Positions 18,584 through 27,921 of a DNA stretch of 61,741 nucleotides are shown here, piece by piece. Under the pieces are notes generated by a model that saw nothing but the letters and a program-made list of their open reading frames with translations, searched no databases and was not told the origin of the DNA. A program made the position numbers and the translations under genes. The stretch lies in assembly GCA_964013575.1 (NCBI GenBank), contig CAXGWP010000009.1:1-61741 (forward strand), read 5' to 3'. The first letter of the stretch is position 1. Each line of letters opens with the position of its first letter. This stretch comes from BJGV01 sp964013575. GTDB lineage: Bacteria; Pseudomonadota; Gammaproteobacteria; Burkholderiales; Nitrosomonadaceae.

Positions 18584-19438
18584 CTAATCAATCTTTCTAG
18601 CAAACTCTTGTATAGGATGATAGTCTAGTCCCTGTGCTATAAAACCACTCATATCAATAGGAACGCTATCAAGAGCCATTTGTGCCGCTGATTCTGTTTC
18701 AAATTCAGCAAAAACACAGGCACCAGAACCTGTCATTGCTACCATTGTAGTGCTATCTAGTTGCCTAAGCCAATCTAAATAATACTGCACCTCAGGGTAG
18801 TATAAACATACCACTGACTCTAAATCATTGTGCCCAAGCCCGATAGAAAAGGGCGGTATTTTGACCGGAATTGTGTTTCGTGTCAATTCTTTACTGGCAA
18901 ATATCTCTGCTGTTGACACATGTACAGGAGGTGTCAAAATCAAATACCAAGCTGGTAATAATTTAATAGGCCTTAATTCCTCACCCACCCCTTCTGCAAA
19001 AGCACTTTCACCAAATATAAAAACTGGCACATCAGCACCCAACATGAGGCCTAACTCCATTAGTTTCTTCCTACTCCAGTTTAAATTCCACAAACGATTA
19101 AGAGCTAAAAGAGTAGACGCAGCATCTGAGCTACCTCCTCCAAGCCCACCTCCCATCGGAATAAATTTCTCTAGATACATTTCTACCCCAAGAGAAACTC
19201 CACTTTCTTGCTGTAATAATTGTGCTGCTTGCATACATAAATTCTTCTCCGCTGGTAGCCCAATAATAGAAGTATTTAGTTTAATTTTATTATCCTGTCG
19301 AATAACAAATTCCATTTGATCAGAAAAATCAAGAAAACGAAATACTGTTTGCAATAGATGATAACCATCACTTCTACGGCCTATGACATGTAAAAACAAA
19401 TTAATCTTAGCAGGAGCAGAGTAAACAAATCTTTCCAT
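18584..19438 (-). CDS. ispE: 4-diphosphocytidyl-2-C-methyl-D-erythritol kinase
   Basis: A 284-residue GHMP-family kinase that phosphorylates CDP-ME in the non-mevalonate (MEP) isoprenoid route. The N-terminal SAPAKINLFLHVIGRRSDGYH with its catalytic lysine and the ATP-binding MGGGLGGGSSDAASTL (about 91-106) are intact, as is the late MTGSGACVFAEF glycine motif. ispD and ispF of the same pathway lie at 52.8-54.0 kb. It is followed by the tRNA-Gln pair and preceded by lolB. Confidence 0.96.
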   Translation of the reverse strand: MERFVYSAPAKINLFLHVIGRRSDGYHLLQTVFRFLDFSDQMEFVIRQDNKIKLNTSIIGLPAEKNLCMQAAQLLQQESGVSLGVEMYLEKFIPMGGGLGGGSSDAASTLLALNRLWNLNWSRKKLMELGLMLGADVPVFIFGESAFAEGVGEELRPIKLLPAWYLILTPPVHVSTAEIFASKELTRNTIPVKIPPFSIGLGHNDLESVVCLYYPEVQYYLDWLRQLDSTTMVAMTGSGACVFAEFETESAAQMALDSVPIDMSGFIAQGLDYHPIQEFARKID

Positions 19439-19466
19439 AAATTAATTACTCATATTTGATAAATAG

Positions 19467-20141
19467 CTATTTAACTATCCAGTTATCTATTATTAATTTA
19501 ATCTTAATATTACTATGCTCTAATACTAATTCTCTAGGGCGCCCTATTTGATCTAATTGTGAAGAAGTATAATCTGAATATTTAATTTTCCATCCATCCT
19601 GCCTAATTTCTATAAGATAACCATTTTTATCCCTATCCAACTCTGCTTCTGATCGAGGTGAATTTACACCTCTTACCCAATACTGCATTCCTAAAAGTGG
19701 TAATTTCCACCCTATTACCTGCTTAGTAAGCTCCTCCACATTTGAAGAAATATGATTCTTTTGTTCCCGCGTAGTAAGTAAAGCATAATCTTTATTACTT
19801 TTTATCTCTACTAATGTCTGCCCAAATGGAGAAAGTATCATAATACTATCATCAGTATTAATATGACTCCATCGTACACCGCCAGTAAAGACCTTACCCC
19901 TACTTTGAACTAAGATCCTACCTATAATCTCAAAATTTACAGATGGCTTATTTTCTCCAGCTTTAATTCTGCTTGTTTCTACAATAACAGGAACCTTTGT
20001 AGTAAATAGCGCACAACCAGAAAGTAATGAACATAAAAAGAAAAATAAAAATGAATATAGAGAAGAATATAAATTTCTCTCATTAAATACTAATAATCTC
20101 ACATTATAAGAAGAACACGCCCCAAAAATTTTTGTTATCAT
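19467..20141 (-). CDS. lolB: outer-membrane lipoprotein LolB
   Basis: A 224-residue protein with an N-terminal hydrophobic stretch ending in the lipobox LLSGC (Cys about residue 42), then a LolB-type beta-barrel half with FEIIGRILVQSRGKVFTGGVRW and LLGMQYWVRG. LolB receives lipoproteins from LolA and inserts them in the outer membrane. The 27 residues before the hydrophobic segment are unusually long for a lipoprotein signal, so the real start may lie further in, but no better ATG is present. It sits between the TPR lipoprotein gene and ispE, the usual place. Confidence 0.88.
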   Translation of the reverse strand: MITKIFGACSSYNVRLLVFNERNLYSSLYSFLFFFLCSLLSGCALFTTKVPVIVETSRIKAGENKPSVNFEIIGRILVQSRGKVFTGGVRWSHINTDDSIMILSPFGQTLVEIKSNKDYALLTTREQKNHISSNVEELTKQVIGWKLPLLGMQYWVRGVNSPRSEAELDRDKNGYLIEIRQDGWKIKYSDYTSSQLDQIGRPRELVLEHSNIKIKLIIDNWIVK

Positions 20142-20157
20142 TTTACAGATACTAATC

Positions 20158-21876
20158 TTATGGCATGAATTTCTTCATAGTATTACGCAGTACTTCGTTA
20201 TCTGGAAAATTTTTGATAGTAGAACGCCAAATCCTTTCTGCTTCCTTTTTTGTTCCTTGCATCCAAAGAACTTCACCCAAATGCGCAGCAATCTCAGGAT
20301 CGGGTTTAATTATAAAAGCCTGCTTTAAATAGTCTACCCCTTTATCAATATTTCCCATTCGGTAATGCACCCAACCTAAGCTATCTATAATATATGGGTC
20401 TTCAGGTGAAAGTCTGATAGCTTTTTCAATCAATTCTAGCGCCTCTGGTAGACGATTACCATGATCTGCAAAACTATAACCGAGCGCATTATACGCATGA
20501 GCATGACTTGGATTCAGCTGAATGAGTTTACGTAAGTCTTTTTCTAAAATATCTGTCTTACCAATTTTCTCTGCGGCCATAGCTCGATCGTATAGTAATT
20601 CTTGATAATCAGGTAATTCCTTTAAACTGTCACTAAGTAAACTGAATACTTCTTGATGAGCACCAGCTTCACGAAGAAATTCTGCTTCAGTAATTATTAA
20701 ATAAACTCGTTGCTGCTCATTTTCTACGGGTAATTCCTGCATATGTTTTCTGGCCTCACTCAATTTTCCTCGTTTAGCAAGCAAATAAGCATATCTAATT
20801 TGTGCTGGATAAAACTGTTTCCCTCTCACTACTGAATAAAATGACTCTATAGCCTTATCCATTCTATTTGTCTTCTCATATATGCTACCTAAATAAAAAC
20901 GTATCGTATTTAAATCTTTATATCCAAATTCAATAGCCTTCTTAAAATGCTCTTCAGCAGCAAATAAATCATGTAATTCAAGAGAAATCAAACCAATAGA
21001 TAGAGCAGCATTTGGATTACTTGGACTATGTATCAGAAGCTGCTGAAATTGATCACGAGCCATCTTATAATTTTTTTCTGCTAATAATAACCGAGCAAAG
21101 ATAATACGTATTTGATTAGCTTTAGGGTAAGATTTAAGATAACTTTTATAAAATTCTTTTGCACTTGCACTTGAAGAATGATGCAATATTCTCCCATTAA
21201 ATATTGCTGCCGCCTCCCAATCTGGACGTAATTCCAACACTAGTTCTATTTTCTGTCGTGCTGTCTCAAACTCGCCTGCAAGCGCTGAAGCCTGAGCTAT
21301 AGCAAAATTAGATTCAGGCATTTCAGGATAAGGTTTAGCAAATTGTTGTACAAGCTTCAATGTTTCAATCTTGTCAGTATTACGTGCTAAGAGATTATTT
21401 AATTTCATAAAAAAATTGGAAGGATCATTCTCTAGGCCCAATAGACTATTTAAATAAACCTGAGCCTCATCTATACGATTATTACTTACCAATATTGCCA
21501 CTATAGTCTGGTGCGCAAGTACTGAATTTGAATCAAGTTCTATCCAAATCTTTGCTGCTCTAAGCGCCTGAATAGGCCTTTGTGAAATTAGCGCAACTTC
21601 AGTTGCACGCTTTGCAATACGTGGATCTTTACTAACCTTTGCTAATCTAAGATAACTTGCAGATGCAGTTTCTGAGTCTCCACGTTGGAAAGCAGTCTCC
21701 CCCATTAAAAAATCAAATAGCATCGGAGCCGTAAGATTCTGATTAGGAATATTTGACTGCTCAATATTATTCTTTTGTTTTCTCTTACTATCACCCTCAA
21801 CTAAAGATTTCTCAGGAAGCTGTGCACAAGCAATAAGCAAAAGAGGTAATAATAGACTAAGAAATTTAAAATTCAT
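20158..21876 (-). CDS. tetratricopeptide-repeat lipoprotein
   Basis: A 572-residue protein starting at ATG 21876; an upstream TTG would add four residues. The signal ends in a lipobox (LLIAC, Cys about 17), so it is probably anchored in a membrane facing the periplasm. The rest is almost wholly TPR-like helical repeats, best seen after residue 250 (NPNAALSIGLISLELHDLFAAEEHF; later HAHAYNALGYSFADHG and DPYIIDSLGWVHYRMG). Such proteins precede lolB in many beta- and gammaproteobacteria. They are protein-protein scaffolds; the partner is unknown. Confidence 0.88.
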   Translation of the reverse strand: MNFKFLSLLLPLLLIACAQLPEKSLVEGDSKRKQKNNIEQSNIPNQNLTAPMLFDFLMGETAFQRGDSETASASYLRLAKVSKDPRIAKRATEVALISQRPIQALRAAKIWIELDSNSVLAHQTIVAILVSNNRIDEAQVYLNSLLGLENDPSNFFMKLNNLLARNTDKIETLKLVQQFAKPYPEMPESNFAIAQASALAGEFETARQKIELVLELRPDWEAAAIFNGRILHHSSSASAKEFYKSYLKSYPKANQIRIIFARLLLAEKNYKMARDQFQQLLIHSPSNPNAALSIGLISLELHDLFAAEEHFKKAIEFGYKDLNTIRFYLGSIYEKTNRMDKAIESFYSVVRGKQFYPAQIRYAYLLAKRGKLSEARKHMQELPVENEQQRVYLIITEAEFLREAGAHQEVFSLLSDSLKELPDYQELLYDRAMAAEKIGKTDILEKDLRKLIQLNPSHAHAYNALGYSFADHGNRLPEALELIEKAIRLSPEDPYIIDSLGWVHYRMGNIDKGVDYLKQAFIIKPDPEIAAHLGEVLWMQGTKKEAERIWRSTIKNFPDNEVLRNTMKKFMP

Positions 21877-22151
21877 GTAGAAACCCAAAAAATAATAACT
21901 ATAAAATACTAAAGATCATTTAAATTTTCCCTATATATTAGGTATATTTGACTTTCATCACAAGTGAACTAATTGATAAGGTGAAAATTTTCATTAAAAT
22001 TCATCTCTCTTTTTGCTACTACTACGAACCTAAATACCTAAATTTACTTACTTGGATTTAAATATTATTAATAAAACTCAAGAGAATTATGCTGTAGGAA
22101 TAAAAATTAGCTTAATATCACCCTAATATAATAGATTTACTAGGAATAAGG

Positions 22152-22967
22152 ATGCCAGAACTACCTGAAGTTGAAGTTACCCGTAGAAAGATTGAACCTT
22201 ATCTTGTTAAGAAATATATAACTAATGTCATTGTACGACAGCCTAGCTTACGATGGCCTATACCTAATGACATAGAAGAAATACTAATTGGCCTTCAAAT
22301 TAATGCCATAAAACGACGTGGAAAATACCTCCTGATTGATTGCAACAAAGGTACATTAATTCTCCATTTAGGAATGTCAGGTAGTTTATTAATTCAGCAT
22401 ATTGAAATACCCCCACAGAAACATGATCATTTTGACATAATTCTTAATAAAAACATGACTCTAAGACTAAGAGACCCTAGGCGTTTTGGTGCAATACTCT
22501 GGACAACTAATAATGTTATATCTCACCCACTTTTATCTAATCTTGGCCCTGAACCACTTAGCAAAATATTTAATGGTACTCTATTATATAAATGCACACG
22601 CAGCAGAAAAACTAGTATCAAAAATATTATAATGAATAACCATGTTGTTGTTGGTATTGGTAATATTTATGCAAATGAGGCACTTTTTCATGCTCGTATT
22701 AACCCAAGAATAGCTGCATATAAAATAGGCCTAGACCGTTATATTTTACTGGCCACATCCATAAAGAAAACACTTAGACTTGCTATTAATGCGGGTGGTA
22801 GCAGTATAAAAAATTTTATTCATAGTGATAGTAGTCATGGCTATTTTCAACAACAATATTCTGTGTATCAACGCACTGGAGAGCCTTGTAAAGATTGTAA
22901 CAATACAATTAAAAAGATTAAACAAGGACAACGCTCAAGTTTTTATTGTCCAAATTGCCAAAAATAA
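22152..22967 (+). CDS. mutM: formamidopyrimidine-DNA glycosylase
   Basis: A 271-residue Fpg/MutM that removes 8-oxoguanine and FaPy bases and cuts the abasic site. The catalytic N-terminal MPELPEVEVTRR with Pro2 and Glu3, the lysine in RGKYLL (about 57), the H2TH motif (VVGIGNIYANEALF) and the C-terminal zinc finger (CKDC and CPNC about residues 247-269) are all present. The ATG is fixed by the need for Pro2 as nucleophile. It is divergent from the TPR gene; a TAATAG-type -10 lies in the spacer near 22130. Confidence 0.96.
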   Translation: MPELPEVEVTRRKIEPYLVKKYITNVIVRQPSLRWPIPNDIEEILIGLQINAIKRRGKYLLIDCNKGTLILHLGMSGSLLIQHIEIPPQKHDHFDIILNKNMTLRLRDPRRFGAILWTTNNVISHPLLSNLGPEPLSKIFNGTLLYKCTRSRKTSIKNIIMNNHVVVGIGNIYANEALFHARINPRIAAYKIGLDRYILLATSIKKTLRLAINAGGSSIKNFIHSDSSHGYFQQQYSVYQRTGEPCKDCNNTIKKIKQGQRSSFYCPNCQK

Positions 22968-23092
22968 TCAGCTAGTTAGTATGAGGAAAGAAATCCTTGA
23001 ATTCTATATTAATTACTTTTAATGGTTGGTCCTATAAAGTATCCTAGTTTAATCTATTTTTTATTTAAAATTTACACTATCAAGGGAGCAAT

Positions 23093-23905
23093 ATGAATGT
23101 AACTTTCATTGGCGGAGGGAATATGGCCTCAGCTTTAATTGGTGGGCTCTTACAACAGGGTTTTTCTACCACACAAATATGTGTAGTAGAAATTAGTTCA
23201 ACAGCAAGAAAAAGAATAAAAAATAAATATAACGTAACAGTAACTGAGAAACTTACTGATGGAATAGTTAATTGTAATATTATTCTATTAGCTGTAAAAC
23301 CACAACAGGTTCCATCAGTAGCACAAGATCTTGCACCGCTCCTAAAAACACATCTAATTATTTCTGTTGTTGCTGGAATTAGAGCTAAAGAAATCTGTAA
23401 CTGGCTATATGGTTATAAAAAAATAATACGAGCTATGCCAAATACACCAGCATTTGTTCGTGCAGCAATTACAGGATTATTTGCTTTACCTAAAATAAAT
23501 ACAGTTGAGAAGCATTATGCTGAGACTATAATAAAGGCAGTAGGAACCATACTATGGGTTGAAAAAGAAGAACAACTAGATGCTGTAACAGCTATATCTG
23601 GAAGTGGGCCAGCTTATATTTTCTATTTTATGGAGGCAATGGAAAAAGCTGGCAGGGAACTAGGGTTAAATGAAACCCAGGCTCATCAATTAAGTTTAGA
23701 AACTTTTCTAGGGGCCACAAAACTAGCAAGTATTAGCAAGGAAACTCCAACTGTATTACGATCCAACGTAACTTCAAAGAATGGAACTACAGAAAGGGCA
23801 ATAAATGCAATGAAAAATTCTGGTATAGATAAAAAGATAATACATGCAATTCATTTAGCACATAAAAGATCACAAGACATAGGAGACGAATTTAGCACCA
23901 AATAA
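23093..23905 (+). CDS. proC: pyrroline-5-carboxylate reductase
   Basis: A 270-residue ProC, the last enzyme of proline synthesis. The Rossmann motif FIGGGNMASALIGGLL (5-20), VKPQQV (about 74), AMPNTPA (118) and the C-terminal dimerisation signature SGSGPAYIFYFMEAMEKAG (about 167-186) are all seen. proA of the same pathway lies at 41-42 kb. It is followed after 36 bases by yggT, a common proteobacterial pairing. GGGAG sits before the ATG. Confidence 0.96.
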   Translation: MNVTFIGGGNMASALIGGLLQQGFSTTQICVVEISSTARKRIKNKYNVTVTEKLTDGIVNCNIILLAVKPQQVPSVAQDLAPLLKTHLIISVVAGIRAKEICNWLYGYKKIIRAMPNTPAFVRAAITGLFALPKINTVEKHYAETIIKAVGTILWVEKEEQLDAVTAISGSGPAYIFYFMEAMEKAGRELGLNETQAHQLSLETFLGATKLASISKETPTVLRSNVTSKNGTTERAINAMKNSGIDKKIIHAIHLAHKRSQDIGDEFSTK

Positions 23906-23941
23906 ATTAATAAAAATAACCCATATTAACTAGGAAGGAAC

Positions 23942-24523
23942 GTGTTCGATCAAATTTTTATTTTTATACTTAATACCATATTAGGATTATTTTCACTTGC
24001 GTTATTACTACGATTTTATATACAGCTAATAAATATTCCTTACCACAATCCTGCCTCTAATTTTTTAATTGCTATTACTGATTTTCTTGTCCTTCCCATT
24101 AGCAAATTTATTCCCAAACTTAAAGGCATTAATCTCTCTACATTTTTATTAGCGTGGCTTATTCAATTTATTTTAATAGCAGTAAAACATAAACTATATG
24201 GAAATGACCCATACTCAGATATAGGTACAGTAATTATTAATCTCATTTCATTCGCATTTCTAGAAATTATTAAAACAACTTTGTATATTGTAATAGTAGT
24301 AATTATAGGAAAGGCTATAGTCTCCTGGATTAGTCCGTACAGCCCAGCGTCATATTTACTTTCTGATCTTACTAGGCCACTCATGAAGATTTTCAGTAAA
24401 TATATACCATATATACCACCTATTGGTAATATTGATTTATCGCCTCTATTTATTCTAATAATTATTCAATTGCTACTAATAATTACAACCAATCTACAAC
24501 AAAATATTTATCAATTCTTTTGA
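23942..24523 (+). CDS. yggT: YggT family membrane protein
   Basis: A 193-residue inner-membrane protein with two YggT repeats. Each has a pair of hydrophobic helices: about 5-25 and 65-85, then 95-125 and 165-185. The loops carry the family patterns (YHNPASNFLIAITDFLVLPI and SPYSPASYLLSDLTRPLMKI). The family is linked to osmotic shock tolerance or cell envelope integrity, but the mechanism is unknown. The start is GTG, with AGGAAG seven bases ahead. It probably forms an operon with proC. Confidence 0.92.
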   Translation: MFDQIFIFILNTILGLFSLALLLRFYIQLINIPYHNPASNFLIAITDFLVLPISKFIPKLKGINLSTFLLAWLIQFILIAVKHKLYGNDPYSDIGTVIINLISFAFLEIIKTTLYIVIVVIIGKAIVSWISPYSPASYLLSDLTRPLMKIFSKYIPYIPPIGNIDLSPLFILIIIQLLLIITTNLQQNIYQFF

Positions 24524-24666
24524 TTTATTTTAGTATGAATAATAATATATAATCCAGTTTTCTTTTTATTAATTAAATATATCCTAATAGCTACTACTCA
24601 AAAAATTATTTACCTTTATTTTAGTCATTTTAATAAGATAAAATATATGAAGGGAAAAACAATCAA

Positions 24667-25149
24667 ATGAATATATTAATTCGTAAATCACTATTACAAT
24701 CCATACTTGCTATTTCCTTATGTGGAGTTATTTCTTATGCTGCCGCAACAAAGGTTGAAGTTTATAAAAGCCCAAAATGTAAATGTTGCGCAAAATGGGT
24801 TGACCATATGCGTGCTAATGGCTTTACTGTGGAAACTAATAACATAGGTAATAAAGCAGTAAGAAAACGTGTGGGTATATCACCTGCATTAGGATCTTGC
24901 CATACATCTCTTATTGATGGCTATGCCATTGAAGGGCATGTGCCTGCAAATGACATCAAAAGGTTTCTAAAAGAACGACCACAGGCTATTGGCCTAGCAG
25001 CACCTGGAATGCCTAAAGGATCACCAGGAATGGAGAGCTCTCGCCCCAACCCCTATAATGTACTATTAATTAATAAGAAAGGAGATGTGAGTGTATATAG
25101 CCGACATCATCCATCTGATACAAATAAATCAATAATGAGATTAAAATAG
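24667..25149 (+). CDS. DUF411 metal-binding protein
   Basis: A 160-residue exported protein: signal peptide to about residue 26 (SYAAA-TK), then the DUF411 domain with the cysteine motif PKCKCC (C38, C40, C41) and SCHTSLIDGYAIEGHVPA (C78, H79, H91), followed by GLAAPGMPKGSPGME. DUF411 proteins are found in copper-related gene clusters and are thought to bind copper or silver through these residues. The stop codon is directly followed by the ATG of a cytochrome c, so the two are almost certainly translated together. Confidence 0.85.
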   Translation: MNILIRKSLLQSILAISLCGVISYAAATKVEVYKSPKCKCCAKWVDHMRANGFTVETNNIGNKAVRKRVGISPALGSCHTSLIDGYAIEGHVPANDIKRFLKERPQAIGLAAPGMPKGSPGMESSRPNPYNVLLINKKGDVSVYSRHHPSDTNKSIMRLK

Positions 25150-25698
25150 ATGCATATTAAGAAAATTTTTATTCTTTTAAATAGCTATTACCACTATTTA
25201 ATATTATGTATAACAGTCACGTTATTTGCTATGCCTATACTTTCGTTAGCTTCCTCTGAAATTAAAACAATAGCAATTCAATCTACAAAAGAAAAACAGC
25301 AAACCCAACAAAATATAGTTATACGCAAATTAGATGCAGAAAAAGTTAAACGAGGGAAAATAATCTACCGTGCAAATTGTGCAAACTGTCATGGTAAAAA
25401 TGGTGAATCTAAACCTGGATGGCGTAAAAGAGGTGCAGATGGTAAATATCCACCACCTCCTTTAAATGGTAGCGCACATACTTGGCACCATTCAACAACC
25501 ACATTATATAAAACAATCAAAGAAGGAAGCCCACCAGAAATTGGAAATATGCCTGCATGGGGTAATAAATTAACAGATAATGAGATTAATGATGTGATAG
25601 TATGGATTACATCAATATGGCCAGAAGATTTATATGCTATATGGTACAAGGAGGTAGAAAGAAGAAACCAGAAAACGAAAGAACATAAATTAGATTAG
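25150..25698 (+). CDS. c-type cytochrome (class I, single haem)
   Basis: A 182-residue exported or membrane-anchored protein with an N-terminal hydrophobic segment (about 15-34), one haem site CANCH (C77, C80, H81) and a distal methionine in GNMPAWG (M134). The charged C-terminal end (WPEDLYAIWYKEV onward) is longer than in simple cytochromes. It is a single-haem class I cytochrome acting in the periplasm. The start ATG touches the DUF411 stop codon, which suggests a joint role in copper or redox chemistry; this is inferred from position only. Confidence 0.85.
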   Translation: MHIKKIFILLNSYYHYLILCITVTLFAMPILSLASSEIKTIAIQSTKEKQQTQQNIVIRKLDAEKVKRGKIIYRANCANCHGKNGESKPGWRKRGADGKYPPPPLNGSAHTWHHSTTTLYKTIKEGSPPEIGNMPAWGNKLTDNEINDVIVWITSIWPEDLYAIWYKEVERRNQKTKEHKLD

Positions 25699-25755
25699 AA
25701 ATTAAATTTTAGCAGTATCTGTAACTACATAAATTTTTAGAATCTTACTCTAAAT

Positions 25756-26154
25756 CTAGGACTTTGTTTCTTTTTTTACTTCTTTCTTAGTAACTGATCG
25801 CGTAGAAAGTTTCTCTTTTATTCTGGCTGACCTTCCAGAACGATCACGCAAATAATAAAGTTTAGCACGGCGCACGTCACCTCTCCGCTTAATCTTTACA
25901 TCATTAATTAACGGTGAATATTTTTGAAAAGTACGTTCTACTCCTTCCCCACTAGATATTTTACGTACAGTAAAAGAAGAATTTAGACCTCTATTCCGCT
26001 TCCCTATTACTACCCCTTCATAAGATTGAATGCGGCTACGTTCTCCTTCAACAACTTTTACATTAACAACTATAGTATCGCCAGGAGAAAAGTCTGGTAT
26101 ATTCTTATTTAAACGCTTAATCTCTTCTGCCTCTATTTGTTCAATTAGGTTCAT
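25756..26154 (-). CDS. rplS: 50S ribosomal protein L19
   Basis: A 132-residue bL19 with FSPGDTIVVNVKVVEGERSR (24-43), YEGVVIGKRNRGLNSSFTVRKIS and GEGVERTFQKYSP. The C-terminal tail is lysine-rich and about 15 residues longer than in E. coli, as in other betaproteobacteria. L19 sits at the 30S-50S interface. It is the last gene of rpsP-rimM-trmD-rplS, 15 bases after trmD. Confidence 0.97.
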   Translation of the reverse strand: MNLIEQIEAEEIKRLNKNIPDFSPGDTIVVNVKVVEGERSRIQSYEGVVIGKRNRGLNSSFTVRKISSGEGVERTFQKYSPLINDVKIKRRGDVRRAKLYYLRDRSGRSARIKEKLSTRSVTKKEVKKETKS

Positions 26155-26169
26155 ATCTCTTTCCTTACT

Positions 26170-26955
26170 TTAATTCATTCTATCCTTATTAATCCCATAA
26201 GCTATCTTAAATTCTTCCAACAGCTCCATTTCTTCTATAGTTATACCTTGTTCAATTTTTAGTTTTAACAAATCTGGCCGTCTAAGCCAAGTTCTACCAA
26301 GTGACTGTTGTAAGCGCCATCGCCTAATTTTATCATGATCACCTGACATTAATATCTTTGGTGCAACATCCCCCAGATAAATCTCAGGACGCGTATAATG
26401 CGGACAATCTAATAATTTATCTACAAATGAATCTTGATTTGCTGATTCAGGGTCGCCTAAAACACCTGGTATTTGTCGAACCATACAATCAATTAGTACC
26501 ATAGCTGGAAGTTCCCCACCGGATAGCACATAATCACCAATAGAAACTTCATCTTGCACTTGTTGCTTTATCAAACGTTCATCTACACCTTCATAGCGAC
26601 CAGAAATTAGTATCAACCCAGACAACTGGCTATATTCTTTTACTAGTTTATGATCAAGATTTCTACCTTGTGGCGAAAGATAAACTACTCTAGACTCACT
26701 AACCCCACATTCTTGCTGCCTTATTTTAGCAGCTGTAACAGATTTTCCTAATGGCTCAGCTGACATCACCATGCCTGGACCACCTCCAAATGGCCGATCA
26801 TCTACTCTACGACTAATATCTTTAGTAAATTCACGTGGATTCCATGTATGCAGATTATAGAAATTATTTTTTTCTGCTCGACCAGTAACGCCATATTTAG
26901 TTATAGAATCAAACATTTCTGGAAACAAGGTAATGACGTCAAATTCTAATGTCAT
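26170..26955 (-). CDS. trmD: tRNA (guanine-N1)-methyltransferase
   Basis: A 261-residue SPOUT methyltransferase that makes m1G37 in tRNAs, preventing frameshifts. The family motifs LFPEMFDSITKYGVTGRA (11-28), DDRPFGGGPGMVMSAEP, ISGRYEGVDERL (around 118), and SIGDYVLSGGELPAM (knot region) are intact. It lies 14 bases after rimM in the conserved operon. Confidence 0.97.
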   Translation of the reverse strand: MTLEFDVITLFPEMFDSITKYGVTGRAEKNNFYNLHTWNPREFTKDISRRVDDRPFGGGPGMVMSAEPLGKSVTAAKIRQQECGVSESRVVYLSPQGRNLDHKLVKEYSQLSGLILISGRYEGVDERLIKQQVQDEVSIGDYVLSGGELPAMVLIDCMVRQIPGVLGDPESANQDSFVDKLLDCPHYTRPEIYLGDVAPKILMSGDHDKIRRWRLQQSLGRTWLRRPDLLKLKIEQGITIEEMELLEEFKIAYGINKDRMN

Positions 26956-26969
26956 TGTCCATTATCCTA

Positions 26970-27482
26970 TTAATAATCAGATTTCCAGTCTACAATGATC
27001 TGATGATCTCCAATATCTACTCTCACTATCACGCTATTGATAAAAGGAACAAGTACTTCATGCTCACTTCTCCTTAAACTCTTTACTTGCAGAATGTCAT
27101 TAGATGATGCAATTATTCCAACCACACTACCAAGTTCTTCGTTCTGTAAATTGATTACTTGTAGCCCAATAAGGTCCTCCCAGTAATAACCATCTATACC
27201 ACTATTTGATAGTACAGGTAATTTATCTCTTGGTACTGCAATCTGTAAATTTTTTAGCTTCATAGCCATTGTACGATCAGTACAATGATCCAATAAAGAA
27301 ACTAATGTTTTCTTATTATGAACATGGGCTCTAATAACCTGAATCTCACGCCATTCCCCATCCCCATTTCCAAGCCACCAAACTGGATACCTAATCAACC
27401 CATCTACATATTCAGTAAATGGAAATATTCTAACCCACCCATATACCCCAAAGGAACCAATGATCTGACCCATTACAACCAT
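26970..27482 (-). CDS. rimM: 16S rRNA processing protein RimM
   Basis: A RimM with an N-terminal barrel (GQIIGSFGVYGWVRIFPFTE) and a C-terminal PRC barrel (YYWEDLIGLQV to the end). It binds the 30S protein S19 and helps late 16S maturation. The ATG at 27482 gives 170 residues, the usual length. A TTG at 27554 would add 24 residues and overlap rpsP by 47 bases; that N-terminal piece has no family match, so the shorter form is preferred. Confidence 0.93.
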   Translation of the reverse strand: MVVMGQIIGSFGVYGWVRIFPFTEYVDGLIRYPVWWLGNGDGEWREIQVIRAHVHNKKTLVSLLDHCTDRTMAMKLKNLQIAVPRDKLPVLSNSGIDGYYWEDLIGLQVINLQNEELGSVVGIIASSNDILQVKSLRRSEHEVLVPFINSVIVRVDIGDHQIIVDWKSDY

Positions 27483-27507
27483 AGGAACTGATCTTTCTTT
27501 TTCCTTA

Positions 27508-27774
27508 TTAATTATTTGATAAGCTTTCTTGCTCTGCACTAAATTTTTTGACAAGCCTCTTTACAGTATCAGATAGCTGGGCGCCCTGTGACTGCCAATA
27601 AGTAATCCGGTCAAGCTTTACACGTAACCCTTCTTCATCTTTTGCTGCAACAGGATTATAGAAACCAATGCGTTCAATAAACTTACCATCACGAGCATTA
27701 CGTGAATCTGCAACTACCATATTAAAAAATGGGCGTTTCTTAGCACCGCCTCGTGCCAGTCGAATTATGACCAT
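27508..27774 (-). CDS. rpsP: 30S ribosomal protein S16
   Basis: An 88-residue bS16 with the signature VIIRLARGGAKKRPFFNMVV at the N-terminus, then FIERIGFYNPVA and RITYWQSQGAQLSDTVKRL. It is a primary assembly protein of the 30S subunit. First gene of rpsP-rimM-trmD-rplS. Confidence 0.97.
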   Translation of the reverse strand: MVIIRLARGGAKKRPFFNMVVADSRNARDGKFIERIGFYNPVAAKDEEGLRVKLDRITYWQSQGAQLSDTVKRLVKKFSAEQESLSNN

Positions 27775-27863
27775 ACAAATTTCCTATAAGGAATCTAACC
27801 AGAAAATTGTGTGATTTTACGGCAATCTTCCTCATTTAAGCAAGTAAAATACCTCTCATATTG

Positions 27864-27892
27864 AGAATAAATTACAGCATACCGTATGACAA
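27864..27892 (-). promoter_or_regulatory. predicted promoter of the rpsP operon
   Basis: On the minus strand, TTGTCA (27892-27887) and TATTCT (27869-27864) are spaced by 17 bases, matching a sigma-70 -35/-10 pair with five and four consensus bases. It lies 90 bases before the rpsP start. A second weaker pair (TTGCTT, 18 bases, TAAAAT) is nearer the gene. Confidence 0.4.
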
Positions 27893-27921
27893 CTTGATCT
27901 TTAAAGCTAAATTTTAATTAT

